Shown in pieces: positions 7,287 to 15,474 of a stretch of DNA of 64,000 nucleotides (the first letter of the stretch is position 1; each line of letters starts with the position of its first letter). Where the stretch lies: contig JAHBYP010000010.1 of NCBI GenBank assembly GCA_019635875.1, positions 1-64,000 on the forward strand, given 5' to 3'. The DNA comes from Alphaproteobacteria bacterium (GTDB lineage Bacteria > Pseudomonadota > Alphaproteobacteria > Reyranellales > Reyranellaceae). A program made the translations under genes and the position numbers. Under the pieces are notes generated by a model that was given only the letters and a program-made list of their open reading frames with translations, did not search any database and was not told the DNA's origin.

Positions 7287-8705
7287 TCAGAGCGCACCCG
7301 GCCGCCAGTTGCCGTGGAAGCCGGCGGGCACGCGGTGCGACAGATGGGCCAGCGCGATCGGCCCCTTGTCAACGCCCGTGGCGTCGAACACCGCGAGATC
7401 GCTGCGGTTTTCCGCTGCGCGATAGATCGTCGTCACCAGCCAGCCATCGCCTTCCGCCGCCGTATCGCTGCGCGGCACGAAGATCGGCTCGCCGCAGAAA
7501 TCGCCGTTGTCGGGCTGCCAGTGCAGCACCTTGCCGGTCGCCAGGTCGATATGCGCCAGCCCGGCGCGCTTCTCGCGCTCGACATCGGTCTCGGTCGGCA
7601 CGCCGGCCTGAAAATAGCCGTGGCGGTTGGGCAGGCAGGCGAAGCGCTCGTCGAGCCGCGGGAACTCGCCGGGATGATCGTCGAGCGCCTCCTCGCGATA
7701 CGAATTGCTCGTGCCCGCCGGATCGAAGGTCCAGCGCACCAGGGTCGCTTTCGGCGAGTGCTGCGTCGGCATCGAGCCGTCGGGGCGCGGGAAGAGCGGC
7801 GCCACCGGATACTTCATCATGTCGCAGACGATCCGGCCACCCTCGGCGTCGAAGGCGTTGAGCGGATGGAAAACGTAGCAGGCATCGCCGGTGATCCACT
7901 TGACGTCGGCCACCGTGCCGTCGCGCGGGATCAGCGCGACATGGGTGCCCTTGTCGGGCTCCCAGGCGAAGGCCGGCTGGCCCTTCATCGCCCGCTCCAT
8001 CGAGCCGGTCAGCGGGAACACCGGCAGGATGATCCAGCGCTCGGTGACGACGAAGTCGTGGATCATGCTGGAGTAGGGCGCCGCGAAGCGCTCCTTGCGC
8101 TTGAGCGTGCCATCGGCGCCGACGACGATGAGGTCGACCTCGGGCGTGAAGCGGCCGGCGGCGGCATAGGCGAAGGCCACCATGTCGCCGTTGCGCGGAT
8201 CGATCTTGGGATGCGCGGTGAAGCGGCCGACCTCGCCGTTCCAGTCGCGGTAGCCTTTCGGCATGAGCGTTTTCGCATCGACCTCGAAGGGTGCATGCGC
8301 CTCTTCGAGCGCCAGCAGGCGGTCGCCGTGCCAGACGACATTGGTGTTGGCCAGTGTCGAGTCGAAGCCCCAGTGCTTCTGGTCGGTCCACATCGGGTTG
8401 CCGAAGGCGCCGATCAGCGCCTCGCCGGCCTTGTGCTCCAGCTCCCATTTGGGCGTGCGCACCCAGCGATTGCGATAGGAGACGCGGCCGTCCTCGAGGT
8501 GGAAGGCATGCAGCATGCCGTCGCCGGCGAACCAGTGATAGAAGCCGCGCGGCGCGAATTGCGGGTTGGGCCCGTTGCGGTAGAGCGTGCCGCAGAGCGC
8601 CTTCGGGATCTCGCCGGTGATCGGCAGATGATCCGCATCGCACTCCATGTGCAGCGGCGCGTAGTAGCCGCGCAGGAAGGGATGGTCGGGGAAAGCCTTG
8701 GCCAT
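7287..8705 (-). CDS. Carotenoid oxygenase family protein (CCO/lignostilbene dioxygenase type)
   Basis: A 472-residue non-haem iron dioxygenase of the seven-bladed RPE65/CCD fold, cleaving a C=C double bond of carotenoids, apocarotenoids or stilbenes. Recognised segments are GTLYRNGPNPQF and YHWFAGDGMLHAF at the N-terminus, an iron-ligand His region in TAHPKIDP, another in MIHDFVVTERW, FHPLNAFD in the third position, and the C-terminal HRVPAGFHGNW. GGAGG lies nine bases before the ATG. An AT-rich stretch upstream (about 8726-8775) probably holds the promoter. No carotenoid biosynthesis genes are nearby, so uptake of plant or lignin-derived substrates is plausible. Confidence 0.92.
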   Translation of the reverse strand: MAKAFPDHPFLRGYYAPLHMECDADHLPITGEIPKALCGTLYRNGPNPQFAPRGFYHWFAGDGMLHAFHLEDGRVSYRNRWVRTPKWELEHKAGEALIGAFGNPMWTDQKHWGFDSTLANTNVVWHGDRLLALEEAHAPFEVDAKTLMPKGYRDWNGEVGRFTAHPKIDPRNGDMVAFAYAAAGRFTPEVDLIVVGADGTLKRKERFAAPYSSMIHDFVVTERWIILPVFPLTGSMERAMKGQPAFAWEPDKGTHVALIPRDGTVADVKWITGDACYVFHPLNAFDAEGGRIVCDMMKYPVAPLFPRPDGSMPTQHSPKATLVRWTFDPAGTSNSYREEALDDHPGEFPRLDERFACLPNRHGYFQAGVPTETDVEREKRAGLAHIDLATGKVLHWQPDNGDFCGEPIFVPRSDTAAEGDGWLVTTIYRAAENRSDLAVFDATGVDKGPIALAHLSHRVPAGFHGNWRPGAL

Positions 8706-8798
8706 GAGCGTTCCTCCACGCCGGGAGTTTTAAGGGTAACGCTGTGAATTTATAGAACCTAACAATGTTCAGATGATCGCGCAAGGGGGAAGCGGAGT

Positions 8799-8829
8799 CT
8801 GTCATCCCTCGCTGCGCTCGGGATGACAG
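8799..8829. repeat. Family C short form, copy 2 (internal deletion derivative)
   Basis: CTGTCATCCC is joined directly to TCGCTGCGCTCGGGATGACAG. This equals the outer left end of the long hairpin fused to its whole right arm, as expected from deletion between the two ATCCC direct repeats inside a full copy. Confidence 0.88.
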
Positions 8830-8839
8830 GCCAGGTTCC

Positions 8840-10126
8840 TCAATCGCCGGTGGACGAGTCCTGCGGCGGCACGAACATGCGGCCGAAGTAGAAGCTGCCG
8901 GCGAGGCCGACGGCGAGGATGAACAGGCCGCTGGCCAGCACCGTCGAGGTGACGCCCAGGCGCTCGAACAGCACCGTGGCGCCGAGGCTGGCGAGCAGCT
9001 GCATGCCGGCCATCAGCGCCATGCGGATGCGAAAGACGCGCGCGATGTCGGCGCCGCGGAACACGGTCTGCAGCCGCGTGATCATCGGGATGAAGAAGAA
9101 CGGCCCGCCGATGCCGGCGATCAGCGCCGTCAGCATCATCGCCGGCAGGAGCCAGTCGGGCTGGATCGCCCAGGTCGCCAGCGCCATCAGCACGAAGCCG
9201 CCGCCCATGGCGATGTAGCCGACATACATCACCTGCAGCGGCCGCCGGAAGCGCACGCTGCCGACATAGAGATTGGCGAGGAGGTCGCCGACGCCATAGG
9301 CGCCCATGACCACGCCATAGGCGGCGAGATCCCCGATGCCGAGGAAACGCGGGTCGTAGGTCTTCACCAGCAGCGCCACGCCGAGCATCAGCGTGACCAT
9401 CCACGGCCCGTTCACCATGGCGTTGCTCAGCATCAGGATGGTCATCACCCGGTCGCGGAACAGCAGCAGGCGATAGCCGATCGCCATGCTCGACAGCAGT
9501 CCGCGCCAGCCCGGATCGATCTTGGGGATGTCGGCGGGATCGCGCTGGATGCGCGCGCGGATCGAGAATACCGCCGCCGCCGCCCACAGCATGCCCGCCG
9601 CCGTGACGGTGAGGAAATGGATGACCGGGATGATCGCCGAGAGCAGCGCGGCGATCGCCGGGCCGAGCAGGCGCGCCAGCCGCCACGTCGTGTCGAGCAG
9701 GCCGTTGACCGCCTGCAGCCAGTCGCGTTCGCGCACCAGGGTGGGCACCACCGATTGCAGGGCCGGGGCGTAGAAGGTGCGCAGCATCGCCAGCCCGACC
9801 ACGGTGGCGATCAGCAGCGCCAGGGTGACGCTGTAGAGGCTGCCGATGATCACCGGCAGCATGACGATCGCCGCCGACATCAGGCTCACCGCGACCATGG
9901 TGCGGTCGGGCTTCCAGCGCTCGGCGATGGCGCCGGCGGTCAGCCCGACGATCAGCATGGTGGCGTTCTGCGCCGCGGTGACCAGAGGCGCCTGGTTGCC
10001 GGCGATCTCGACGGCGAGCCAGACGATGGCGACGCGGAAGACATCCTCGCCGATGGTCGAGGCCGCCATGCCGAGCCACAGGATGGCGATGGCGCGGTCC
10101 TGGAACGGGCGCAGGATGGGCAGCAT
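8840..10126 (-). CDS. MFS transporter
   Basis: A 428-residue major facilitator with about twelve hydrophobic segments. It begins MLPILRPFQDRAIAILWLG and has a charged loop AERWKPDRT between early helices. It resembles the enterobactin-exporter-like/DHA3 group often annotated as drug or metabolite exporters, but the substrate is unknown. The reading frame runs upstream to 10387 through two repeats; ATG 10126 (or the adjacent GTG 10129) is the first start consistent with the fold. Confidence 0.85.
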   Translation of the reverse strand: MLPILRPFQDRAIAILWLGMAASTIGEDVFRVAIVWLAVEIAGNQAPLVTAAQNATMLIVGLTAGAIAERWKPDRTMVAVSLMSAAIVMLPVIIGSLYSVTLALLIATVVGLAMLRTFYAPALQSVVPTLVRERDWLQAVNGLLDTTWRLARLLGPAIAALLSAIIPVIHFLTVTAAGMLWAAAAVFSIRARIQRDPADIPKIDPGWRGLLSSMAIGYRLLLFRDRVMTILMLSNAMVNGPWMVTLMLGVALLVKTYDPRFLGIGDLAAYGVVMGAYGVGDLLANLYVGSVRFRRPLQVMYVGYIAMGGGFVLMALATWAIQPDWLLPAMMLTALIAGIGGPFFFIPMITRLQTVFRGADIARVFRIRMALMAGMQLLASLGATVLFERLGVTSTVLASGLFILAVGLAGSFYFGRMFVPPQDSSTGD

Positions 10127-10155
10127 CACGCGCTCCGCAGAAGAGAAGACCAACC

Positions 10156-10249
10156 ACAGAGACACAGAGACACAGAGGAAGACCAAGACCACTGCGCGCT
10201 GCGCGCGCGCATGAACTTTCTCTTCCTCTGTGTCTCTGTGTCTCTGTGG
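10156..10249. repeat. Large perfect inverted repeat of 8-mer-like units
   Basis: Perfect 29-base arms at 10156-10184 and 10221-10249 consist of iterated ACAGAG/CACAGAG units and surround a 36-base GCGC-rich centre. Base composition is unlike the flanking genes. It lies just upstream of the MFS start codon, next to a family A repeat. A transcript would form a very stable hairpin. Confidence 0.92.
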
Positions 10250-10287
10250 TGATCCTTCTTCATCATCACAGCCGTCCGGCGAAACTT

Positions 10288-10407
10288 CCTTCCCCCGGAG
10301 GGGGAAGGTGGCGCGCAGCGCCGGAAGGGAGATGTCGAAGACGGACAGCGATGTCGTTGAGACATCCCCCATCCGCCCTTCGGGCACCTTCCCCCTCCGG
10401 GGGAAGG
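10288..10407. repeat. Family A bipartite palindromic repeat, copy 4
   Basis: Alpha half left (GGCGCGCAGCGCCGG), beta half right (CGCCCTTCGGGCA), with intact terminal palindromes. It separates the GNAT-ending operon from the MFS gene, both on the minus strand. Confidence 0.92.
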
Positions 10408-10426
10408 TAGGAGATCGTGTTCCTCA

Positions 10427-10915
10427 TCACAGCCGCTTCTCGAGCACGACCTCGTAGTCGCTGAATCCGGCCTTGCGGTAGGCGCGGATGGCCTGCTCGT
10501 TGCTGGCGAGCGATCCCAGGCGCAGGCGCGTCACGCCGTGCGGCCGCACGCGACGCTCGGCCTCGGCGACCAGCAGCGCGGCGATGTTGCGGCCGCGCAT
10601 CCCGGCCACGACAAAGACGTCGGAGATGTAGCCGAAGACGTTGGAATCGGCGGTTTCCGCCGGCGCGTCGTCGGTCTCGATGCGGCAGGCCATGTAGCCG
10701 ACGCGCTCGTCGCCGTTGAAGGCGACGACGATGCAGCCGTGATCGGTCGCGATCTTGCCGTGGATCTTGTTGAAGTAGGCTTCGGCGATCTCCGCGCCCG
10801 GCAGGCGGGTGTCGTGCAGGGCGCGTTCGTGGTCGTTGAGCTGGGCGATGGCGCTCAGCAGGAACGGACGGTCTTCGGGCGTGAAGTCGCGCAGGACGAT
10901 GCTCAGCGTTTCCAC
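10427..10915 (-). CDS. GNAT-family N-acetyltransferase
   Basis: A 162-residue GNAT protein: GYISDVFVVAGMRGRNIAA is the beta4/alpha3 acetyl-CoA pyrophosphate-binding region (R/QxxGxG variant), and LRLGSLASNEQAIRAYRKAG is the C-terminal Asn/Tyr region. The acceptor is unknown. No ATG is available; the GTG at 10915 lies inside the end of the serine hydrolase gene and gives a 13-base overlap, so translation is probably coupled. It is last in the four-gene unit that begins with the AlkA-like glycosylase. Confidence 0.82.
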   Translation of the reverse strand: METLSIVLRDFTPEDRPFLLSAIAQLNDHERALHDTRLPGAEIAEAYFNKIHGKIATDHGCIVVAFNGDERVGYMACRIETDDAPAETADSNVFGYISDVFVVAGMRGRNIAALLVAEAERRVRPHGVTRLRLGSLASNEQAIRAYRKAGFSDYEVVLEKRL

Positions 10916-12159
10916 ACCCCGGCATCCTTCGAGGTGAAACCGAGCGCGCGATAGGTCGCGTCGACCAGCGACTGGCCACGCTCGTTGAGCAGCAGGCCGG
11001 GACCCATGCGGTTCATGCTGTAGCCGAAGCTCAGGCCATTGGCCGGATCGGCGAAGCCCAGCGAGCCGCCGGCGCCGACATGGCCGAACGCCGTCGGCCC
11101 CATGATCACGCTGTCGCAGTCCTCGCCCCAGATCGAGGGCGCCAGGCTGCGCCTGCGGTTGTCCATCGACTTCATGAAGCCCAGCGCGAAGCGGGTCGGG
11201 ATGCGCAATGTCGCATCGTCGTGCGTCGCCATCGACACCTCGCCCATGCGCGCCAGGGTCGCCGGGTCGACCAGCGACCCGCCGCCATTGGCCAGCGGCG
11301 CGTACATGCCGGCCAGCCCGCGCGCGTTGGTCACGCCATTGGCTGCACCGATCTCGGCGGCGCGGCCCTCGCGCGTGTTGGCGCCGCCGGTGCGCCACTT
11401 GCCGGTGTTGAAGTAGAACAGCGCCGGGATCGACTGCGGCTCCTTGGCCAGCGCGATCATGAACGGCGTGCGCGCGTCCTTGGCGGCATAGACAAAGGGG
11501 ATGATCGGCGCGACGCGCGGCTCGATCGCCTCAGGCAGGCCGATCCAGAAATCGATGCCCAGCGGTTTGGCGATCTCGTCCTGGAAGAACGTGCCGAGCG
11601 ATTTCTGCGACACGCGGCGCACCATCTCGCCCACCGTCCAGCCGAAGGTGAAGCCGTGATAGCCGTTGCGCGTGCCCGGCTCCCAGAACGGCGCCTCGGC
11701 CGCCAGCCGGCTGGTCATGTAGTGCCAGTCGTAGGACAGGTCCTTGTCGACCGGATCGCGCAGCGCCGGCACGGCCGAGGAATGGTCGAGCATCATGCGC
11801 GTGGTGACGCGCTCCTTGCCCTGGGCGGCGAAGGCCTCCCATGTCTCCTTCACCGGCGCGTCGATATCGAGCTGGCCGCGGCTGGCGAGCACATGGGCGC
11901 ACAGCGCCGTGGCGCCCTTGGTGCAGGAGAAGACGACGCTCACCGTGTCGCGCGTCCACGGCGTGCGCGCCTTGGGATCGGCCAGCCCGCCCCACAGATC
12001 GACCTTGGTCTCGCCGCCCACGGTGAGGCAGAGCGAGGCGCCGACCTCGCCGTGCTCGCGGAAGTTCCGGATGAAGGCTTGCGCCACGGCGTCGAAGCCC
12101 GACGCCACCGTGCCCTCGACGACGCCATGCTCGCCGATCGTCTCTTTCAGCGCGCTCAT
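10903..12159 (-). CDS. Beta-lactamase-fold serine hydrolase (EstB/class C-like)
   Basis: A 418-residue class C beta-lactamase-related esterase/peptidase. The nucleophile motif SxxK is SCTKGATAL near residue 80. The Tyr motif lies in NGYHGFTFGW, where Y-x-N is replaced by YHG, and a late GHVGAGGSLGF is equivalent to the KTG/HTG box. No signal peptide, so probably cytoplasmic and not a true resistance lactamase. Its ATG overlaps the esterase stop by four bases (ATGA). Confidence 0.87.
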   Translation of the reverse strand: MSALKETIGEHGVVEGTVASGFDAVAQAFIRNFREHGEVGASLCLTVGGETKVDLWGGLADPKARTPWTRDTVSVVFSCTKGATALCAHVLASRGQLDIDAPVKETWEAFAAQGKERVTTRMMLDHSSAVPALRDPVDKDLSYDWHYMTSRLAAEAPFWEPGTRNGYHGFTFGWTVGEMVRRVSQKSLGTFFQDEIAKPLGIDFWIGLPEAIEPRVAPIIPFVYAAKDARTPFMIALAKEPQSIPALFYFNTGKWRTGGANTREGRAAEIGAANGVTNARGLAGMYAPLANGGGSLVDPATLARMGEVSMATHDDATLRIPTRFALGFMKSMDNRRRSLAPSIWGEDCDSVIMGPTAFGHVGAGGSLGFADPANGLSFGYSMNRMGPGLLLNERGQSLVDATYRALGFTSKDAGVWKR

Positions 12160-12818
12160 CTGGCCCTCACTCCGAAGGCGCGCAGCAGGAAGCGCGCGCA
12201 TTGCTCCAGGCCCTGGCCGTCGATCGAATGGCCGACGCCCCGGGCGACGTGGCTGCCGACCGTCACGCCCAGCGACCGCAACGCCGTCTCGGCGCGATCC
12301 ATCATCTCGAACGGCACCATGGGATCGGCGTCGCCATGGATCAGCAGCACCGGCGGCTTCGAGCGGATCTCGTCCGGCAGGGTCTCGATGCCCGGCAGCA
12401 GGCCGGAGAAGCCGACGATGCCGGCGAGGGGCTTCTCGCGGCGCAGGCCGACATGCAGCGACATCATCGTGCCCTGCGAGAAGCCGATGAAGGCGGTGTC
12501 GGCCTCGCTCAGATCGTACTCGGCCAGCTTGGCGTCGAGGAACGCCTCGACGAAGGGCGCCGAGCCGCGCACGCCGGCCAGCATCAGGTGCGGATCCAGC
12601 CGCGAGATGCCGAACCACTGATAGCCGAACGGGTTGCCGTCGCAGGGATAGGGCGCGTTGGGCGCATGAAAGACCACGTCTGGCATCAGCGGCGCCAGCG
12701 GCTCGGCCAGCCCGATCAGGTCGTTGCCGTCGGCACCGTAGCCGTGCAGCAGGATCGCCAGCTTCCTCGGCTGACCGCCGCCGGCGGGCGCGTGCACCGG
12801 GCCTTCGAGCTCGAACAT
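12156..12818 (-). CDS. Alpha/beta hydrolase, phospholipase/carboxylesterase family
   Basis: A 220-residue cytosolic esterase. The fold is clear from LAILLHGYGADGNDLIGLAE (oxyanion region), the nucleophile elbow GFSQG near residue 113, the Asp in HGDADPMVPFEMM and His in GVGHSIDGQG. It belongs to the YpfH/acyl-protein-thioesterase-like branch acting on short acyl esters. Its start codon shares one base with the glycosylase stop and its stop overlaps the next start, showing tight coupling. Confidence 0.9.
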   Translation of the reverse strand: MFELEGPVHAPAGGGQPRKLAILLHGYGADGNDLIGLAEPLAPLMPDVVFHAPNAPYPCDGNPFGYQWFGISRLDPHLMLAGVRGSAPFVEAFLDAKLAEYDLSEADTAFIGFSQGTMMSLHVGLRREKPLAGIVGFSGLLPGIETLPDEIRSKPPVLLIHGDADPMVPFEMMDRAETALRSLGVTVGSHVARGVGHSIDGQGLEQCARFLLRAFGVRAR

Positions 12819-13636
12819 CAGGACCTCCGGCGCGGTGCGGGCTTCTTCTTCGCCGCCGCCTTCTTTTTCGCGGCGGGCTTCTTCGTCTTCTTCTTCGCAG
12901 CCGGTTTCTTCGGTGCGGCGGCGCGTTTGGCCTTGCGCTCTTCCTTCGCCAGGCGCTCGGCGGCGCGGCGCGCGATGGCGGCGGGGCTGTCGCTGAAATC
13001 CGGCATGTTGTGGCGATAGTGCCAGAGGAACAGCGAGGCCACCGTGCGCCACGGCCGCCAGGCCTCGGCCATCGTCAGGAGCCGCTTGGGATCGGGCCGC
13101 CGGCGCAGGCCGAAGAAATGCTGCGCGGCGACGATGATGCCCAGATCGTTGGCCGGCATCACGTCGGGCCGGCCGAGCGCGAACATCATGTAGATCTCGG
13201 CGGTCCAGCGGCCGATGCCCTTGGCCTGGGTCAGCATGGCGATCACCGCATCGTCGTCGAGCTCCGGCAGATGCTCGAAGACGATGCGCTTCTCAGCCGT
13301 GTCCAGCGCCAGCGAACGCGCGAACTTCACCTTGTTGTTGGAAAGCCCGCAGGCGCGCAGCTCGGCGTCGCTGAACTCCAGCAGGCGCTGCGGCGTCATC
13401 GGCACGACCAGGGCGGCCACGCGATCCCAGATGCTGCGCGCGGCGTAGACCGAGACCTGCTGGCCGACGATGGCGCGCAGGAGCGCGGCGTAGCCTTCCT
13501 CGGCGCTGCGCAGGGGCGGCTGGCCGTAGGTTGCGAGCCCGGCGGCGAAGCGCGGATCGATTGCGCCCAGCGCCGTCATGCCCTCCAGCACATGCTCCTC
13601 GGTGAGGCGAAAGGGAATCGACATGGCCGGCGACAT
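12818..13636 (-). CDS. DNA-3-methyladenine glycosylase II family protein with Lys/Ala-rich tail
   Basis: A 272-residue HhH-GPD base-excision repair glycosylase of the AlkA family, removing alkylated purines from DNA. The helix-hairpin-helix is KGIGRWTAEIY (residues 139-149) and the catalytic Asp is D164 in PANDLGI. Residues from about 228 to 272 form a Lys/Ala/Pro repeat tail (KKPAAKKK units) like histone H1 tails, absent from classical AlkA, and likely to bind DNA electrostatically. Two ATG starts (13636, 13624) are possible. It heads the coupled unit with esterase, serine hydrolase and GNAT. Confidence 0.88.
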   Translation of the reverse strand: MSPAMSIPFRLTEEHVLEGMTALGAIDPRFAAGLATYGQPPLRSAEEGYAALLRAIVGQQVSVYAARSIWDRVAALVVPMTPQRLLEFSDAELRACGLSNNKVKFARSLALDTAEKRIVFEHLPELDDDAVIAMLTQAKGIGRWTAEIYMMFALGRPDVMPANDLGIIVAAQHFFGLRRRPDPKRLLTMAEAWRPWRTVASLFLWHYRHNMPDFSDSPAAIARRAAERLAKEERKAKRAAAPKKPAAKKKTKKPAAKKKAAAKKKPAPRRRS

Positions 13637-13672
13637 AGCACGCCGCCACAGGCCGCGCTAACCTCGCGACCC

Positions 13673-14503
13673 ATGACCCCTGTGGTTACCCGCTTTGCGC
13701 CCAGCCCGACCGGATACCTGCATCTGGGCCACGCGTTTTCCGCGCTCACCGCCTGGCATGCCGCGCGCGACATCGGCGGCCACTTCCTGCTGCGCATCGA
13801 GGACATCGACATCCGCCGCTGCAAGGCGGAATTCAGCGAGGCCATCCTGGTCGATCTCGCCTGGCTCGGGCTGGACTGGGACGGCGCGGTGCGTCGCCAG
13901 TCCGAGCACTTCGGCGATTACGGCGAAGCGCTCGACCGGCTGTCGGGCATGGGGCTGGTCTATCCCTGCTTCTGCACCCGCGCCGACATCGCCGCCGCCA
14001 CCAGCGCGCCGCATGGTCCCGACGGCCCGCTCTATCCCGGCACCTGCCGCCATCGTCCGGCCGGCGAACGCCGTCGCCTGATGCAGGCGGGCACCGAGTT
14101 CGCGCTGCGCCTCGACGCGGCGAAGGCGGCAGAGACGGCCGGAGCCTACGCCTTCCACGACGCGCTGCACGGCGACGTCACGGGCGAGCCGCTGCTGCTG
14201 GGCGACGTGGTGATCGCGCGCAAGGACACGCCGACGAGCTATCACCTCGCCGTCACGGTCGACGACCATCTGCAGGAGGTCACCCTGGTGACGCGCGGCG
14301 AGGATCTCTATTCCGCCACGCATGTCCATGTCCTGCTGCAGCGCCTGCTGGGCTACGCCACGCCGCGCTACGCCCATCACCGGCTGCTGACCGACGCCGA
14401 GGGCCGCCGTTTCGCCAAGCGCGACAGGGCGCTCACGCTGCGATCGATGCGCGAGGCCGGCCTCTCGCCCGACGACGTGCGAGCACAGGCGGGATTCGAT
14501 TGA
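13673..14503 (+). CDS. gluQ: Glutamyl-Q tRNA(Asp) synthetase
   Basis: A 276-residue class I aminoacyl-tRNA synthetase paralogue that attaches glutamate to the queuosine base of tRNA-Asp. The N-terminus RFAPSPTGYLHLGHAFSAL holds the HIGH-like motif (HLGH), Cys residues in PCFCTRAD and PGTCRHR form the expected zinc site, and RRFAKRDRA replaces KMSKS. The anticodon-binding domain of GltX is absent, as in all GluQ-RS. ATG 13673 starts exactly at the conserved TRFAPSPTG. It is divergent from the glycosylase, 36 bases away. Confidence 0.94.
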   Translation: MTPVVTRFAPSPTGYLHLGHAFSALTAWHAARDIGGHFLLRIEDIDIRRCKAEFSEAILVDLAWLGLDWDGAVRRQSEHFGDYGEALDRLSGMGLVYPCFCTRADIAAATSAPHGPDGPLYPGTCRHRPAGERRRLMQAGTEFALRLDAAKAAETAGAYAFHDALHGDVTGEPLLLGDVVIARKDTPTSYHLAVTVDDHLQEVTLVTRGEDLYSATHVHVLLQRLLGYATPRYAHHRLLTDAEGRRFAKRDRALTLRSMREAGLSPDDVRAQAGFD

Positions 14504-14542
14504 CTCCTGCCCTCCCACGCCAGCGGGGGAAGGAATGAACCG

Positions 14543-14905
14543 TCACTGCAGCCCGAGCGCCGTCTCGGCCGGCGGCGCGTTGCGCCTCGCCCAGTCGTCG
14601 AGCAGCTTGCCGTAGCTGGGCGCCAGCGGCGGATTGACCATCTTCAGGATCGCCGCCAGGGCGTAGCAATTGGCCGGGCGAGAGGCCCAGGAATCGAGCA
14701 TCGGACCGTAGAGATCGGCGACCGGTGGATTGACCTGCTTGAGGATGTCGACCAGCACGCGCTGGCAGCCCATGCCGGGCGCGCAGGCTGCGAGTCGCAC
14801 CCATTCGTCCAGCCGCGCGCCATATTGCGGCGCCAGGGCCGGATTGATCCGGCGCACGATGCGCGCGAGGTCCTCGCGTTGCGCGGCCGATCGCAGCCCG
14901 CTCAT
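14543..14905 (-). CDS. Three-repeat (INP...YG...LDxW) protein, second of pair
   Basis: A 120-residue protein of no family I recognise. It consists of three copies of a motif of the form LxxIL-x-x-VNP-x-x-A-x-x-YGP-x-LD-x-W. NP pairs are at 21-22, 59-60 and 91-92; Trp at 35, 73 and 105. Spacing is 38 then 32 residues, exactly as in the gene upstream. The sequence looks all-helical, soluble and without a signal peptide. Cys at 41, 47 and 80 are specific to this copy. Its ATG overlaps the stop of the upstream paralogue (ATGA), so the two are translated together and may form a heteromer. Confidence 0.75.
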   Translation of the reverse strand: MSGLRSAAQREDLARIVRRINPALAPQYGARLDEWVRLAACAPGMGCQRVLVDILKQVNPPVADLYGPMLDSWASRPANCYALAAILKMVNPPLAPSYGKLLDDWARRNAPPAETALGLQ

Positions 14906-15279
14906 CGGCGTCGCTCGGCGACCAGACGACCGTGCGCTCGTGTGGCGGCCAGCTTGCCCGCCCAGGTGTCGAGCGCCGGGCCATAGGCCAGAACCGTGGG
15001 CGGATTGACCAGCCGCAGGATGCGCGCCAGCTCGAGGCGATCGGCCGGCTTGGCGGCCCAGGCATCGAGCAGCGGTCCATATATCGCGGCCGATTCGGGG
15101 TTGACCGCCTTCAGGATGTCGGCCAGGGCGCGGCGACTCGCCAGATTGGGGGAGATGCGCGCGAGCAGGCCCCACGACGCAAGCATGGGGCCATACGCGC
15201 CCGCGGTGATGGGGTTGATCGTACGGACGATGGTGAGGAGTTCCTCGCGATCGTCGTTGGAGAAGCAGAAATCGGACAT
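14902..15279 (-). CDS. Three-repeat (INP...YG...LDxW) protein, first of pair
   Basis: A 125-residue protein built of the same three repeats: NP at 22-23, 60-61 and 92-93; YG at 29-30, 67-68 and 99-100; Trp at 36, 74 and 106. The longer first spacing includes a GLLARISPNLAS insert. A basic tail (RLVAERRR) follows the last repeat. GGAG precedes ATG 15279 at a good distance. The reading frame runs upstream to 15450, but that part has no repeat. Because register and inserts match the downstream gene, the pair arose by whole-gene duplication. Function unknown; a repeat scaffold or binding role is only a guess. Confidence 0.75.
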   Translation of the reverse strand: MSDFCFSNDDREELLTIVRTINPITAGAYGPMLASWGLLARISPNLASRRALADILKAVNPESAAIYGPLLDAWAAKPADRLELARILRLVNPPTVLAYGPALDTWAGKLAATRAHGRLVAERRR

Positions 15280-15474
15280 CGAAGGCTCCAGCGCTGCGCC
15301 ATGCGGGAGCCATCGTCGGCGATCCGCACCGGGTCGCGCTGTTCCCTGCGTCACATCCCGGGCGACGGACAGAGGCCCGGAGCCGACCGGGGACCTGGCG
15401 GCGTTCGGCTGTCTTCGGGCCGCGTCGCTGGAGCGACGCGGCCCGAACACCTCGAAGGCCGCAAAGGAGAGTCC

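Noticed and set aside
10903..12159. Antibiotic-resistance beta-lactamase
   Set aside because: SxxK is present but there is no signal peptide and the Tyr motif is altered. Its coupling to an esterase and a glycosylase fits a cytoplasmic esterase better.
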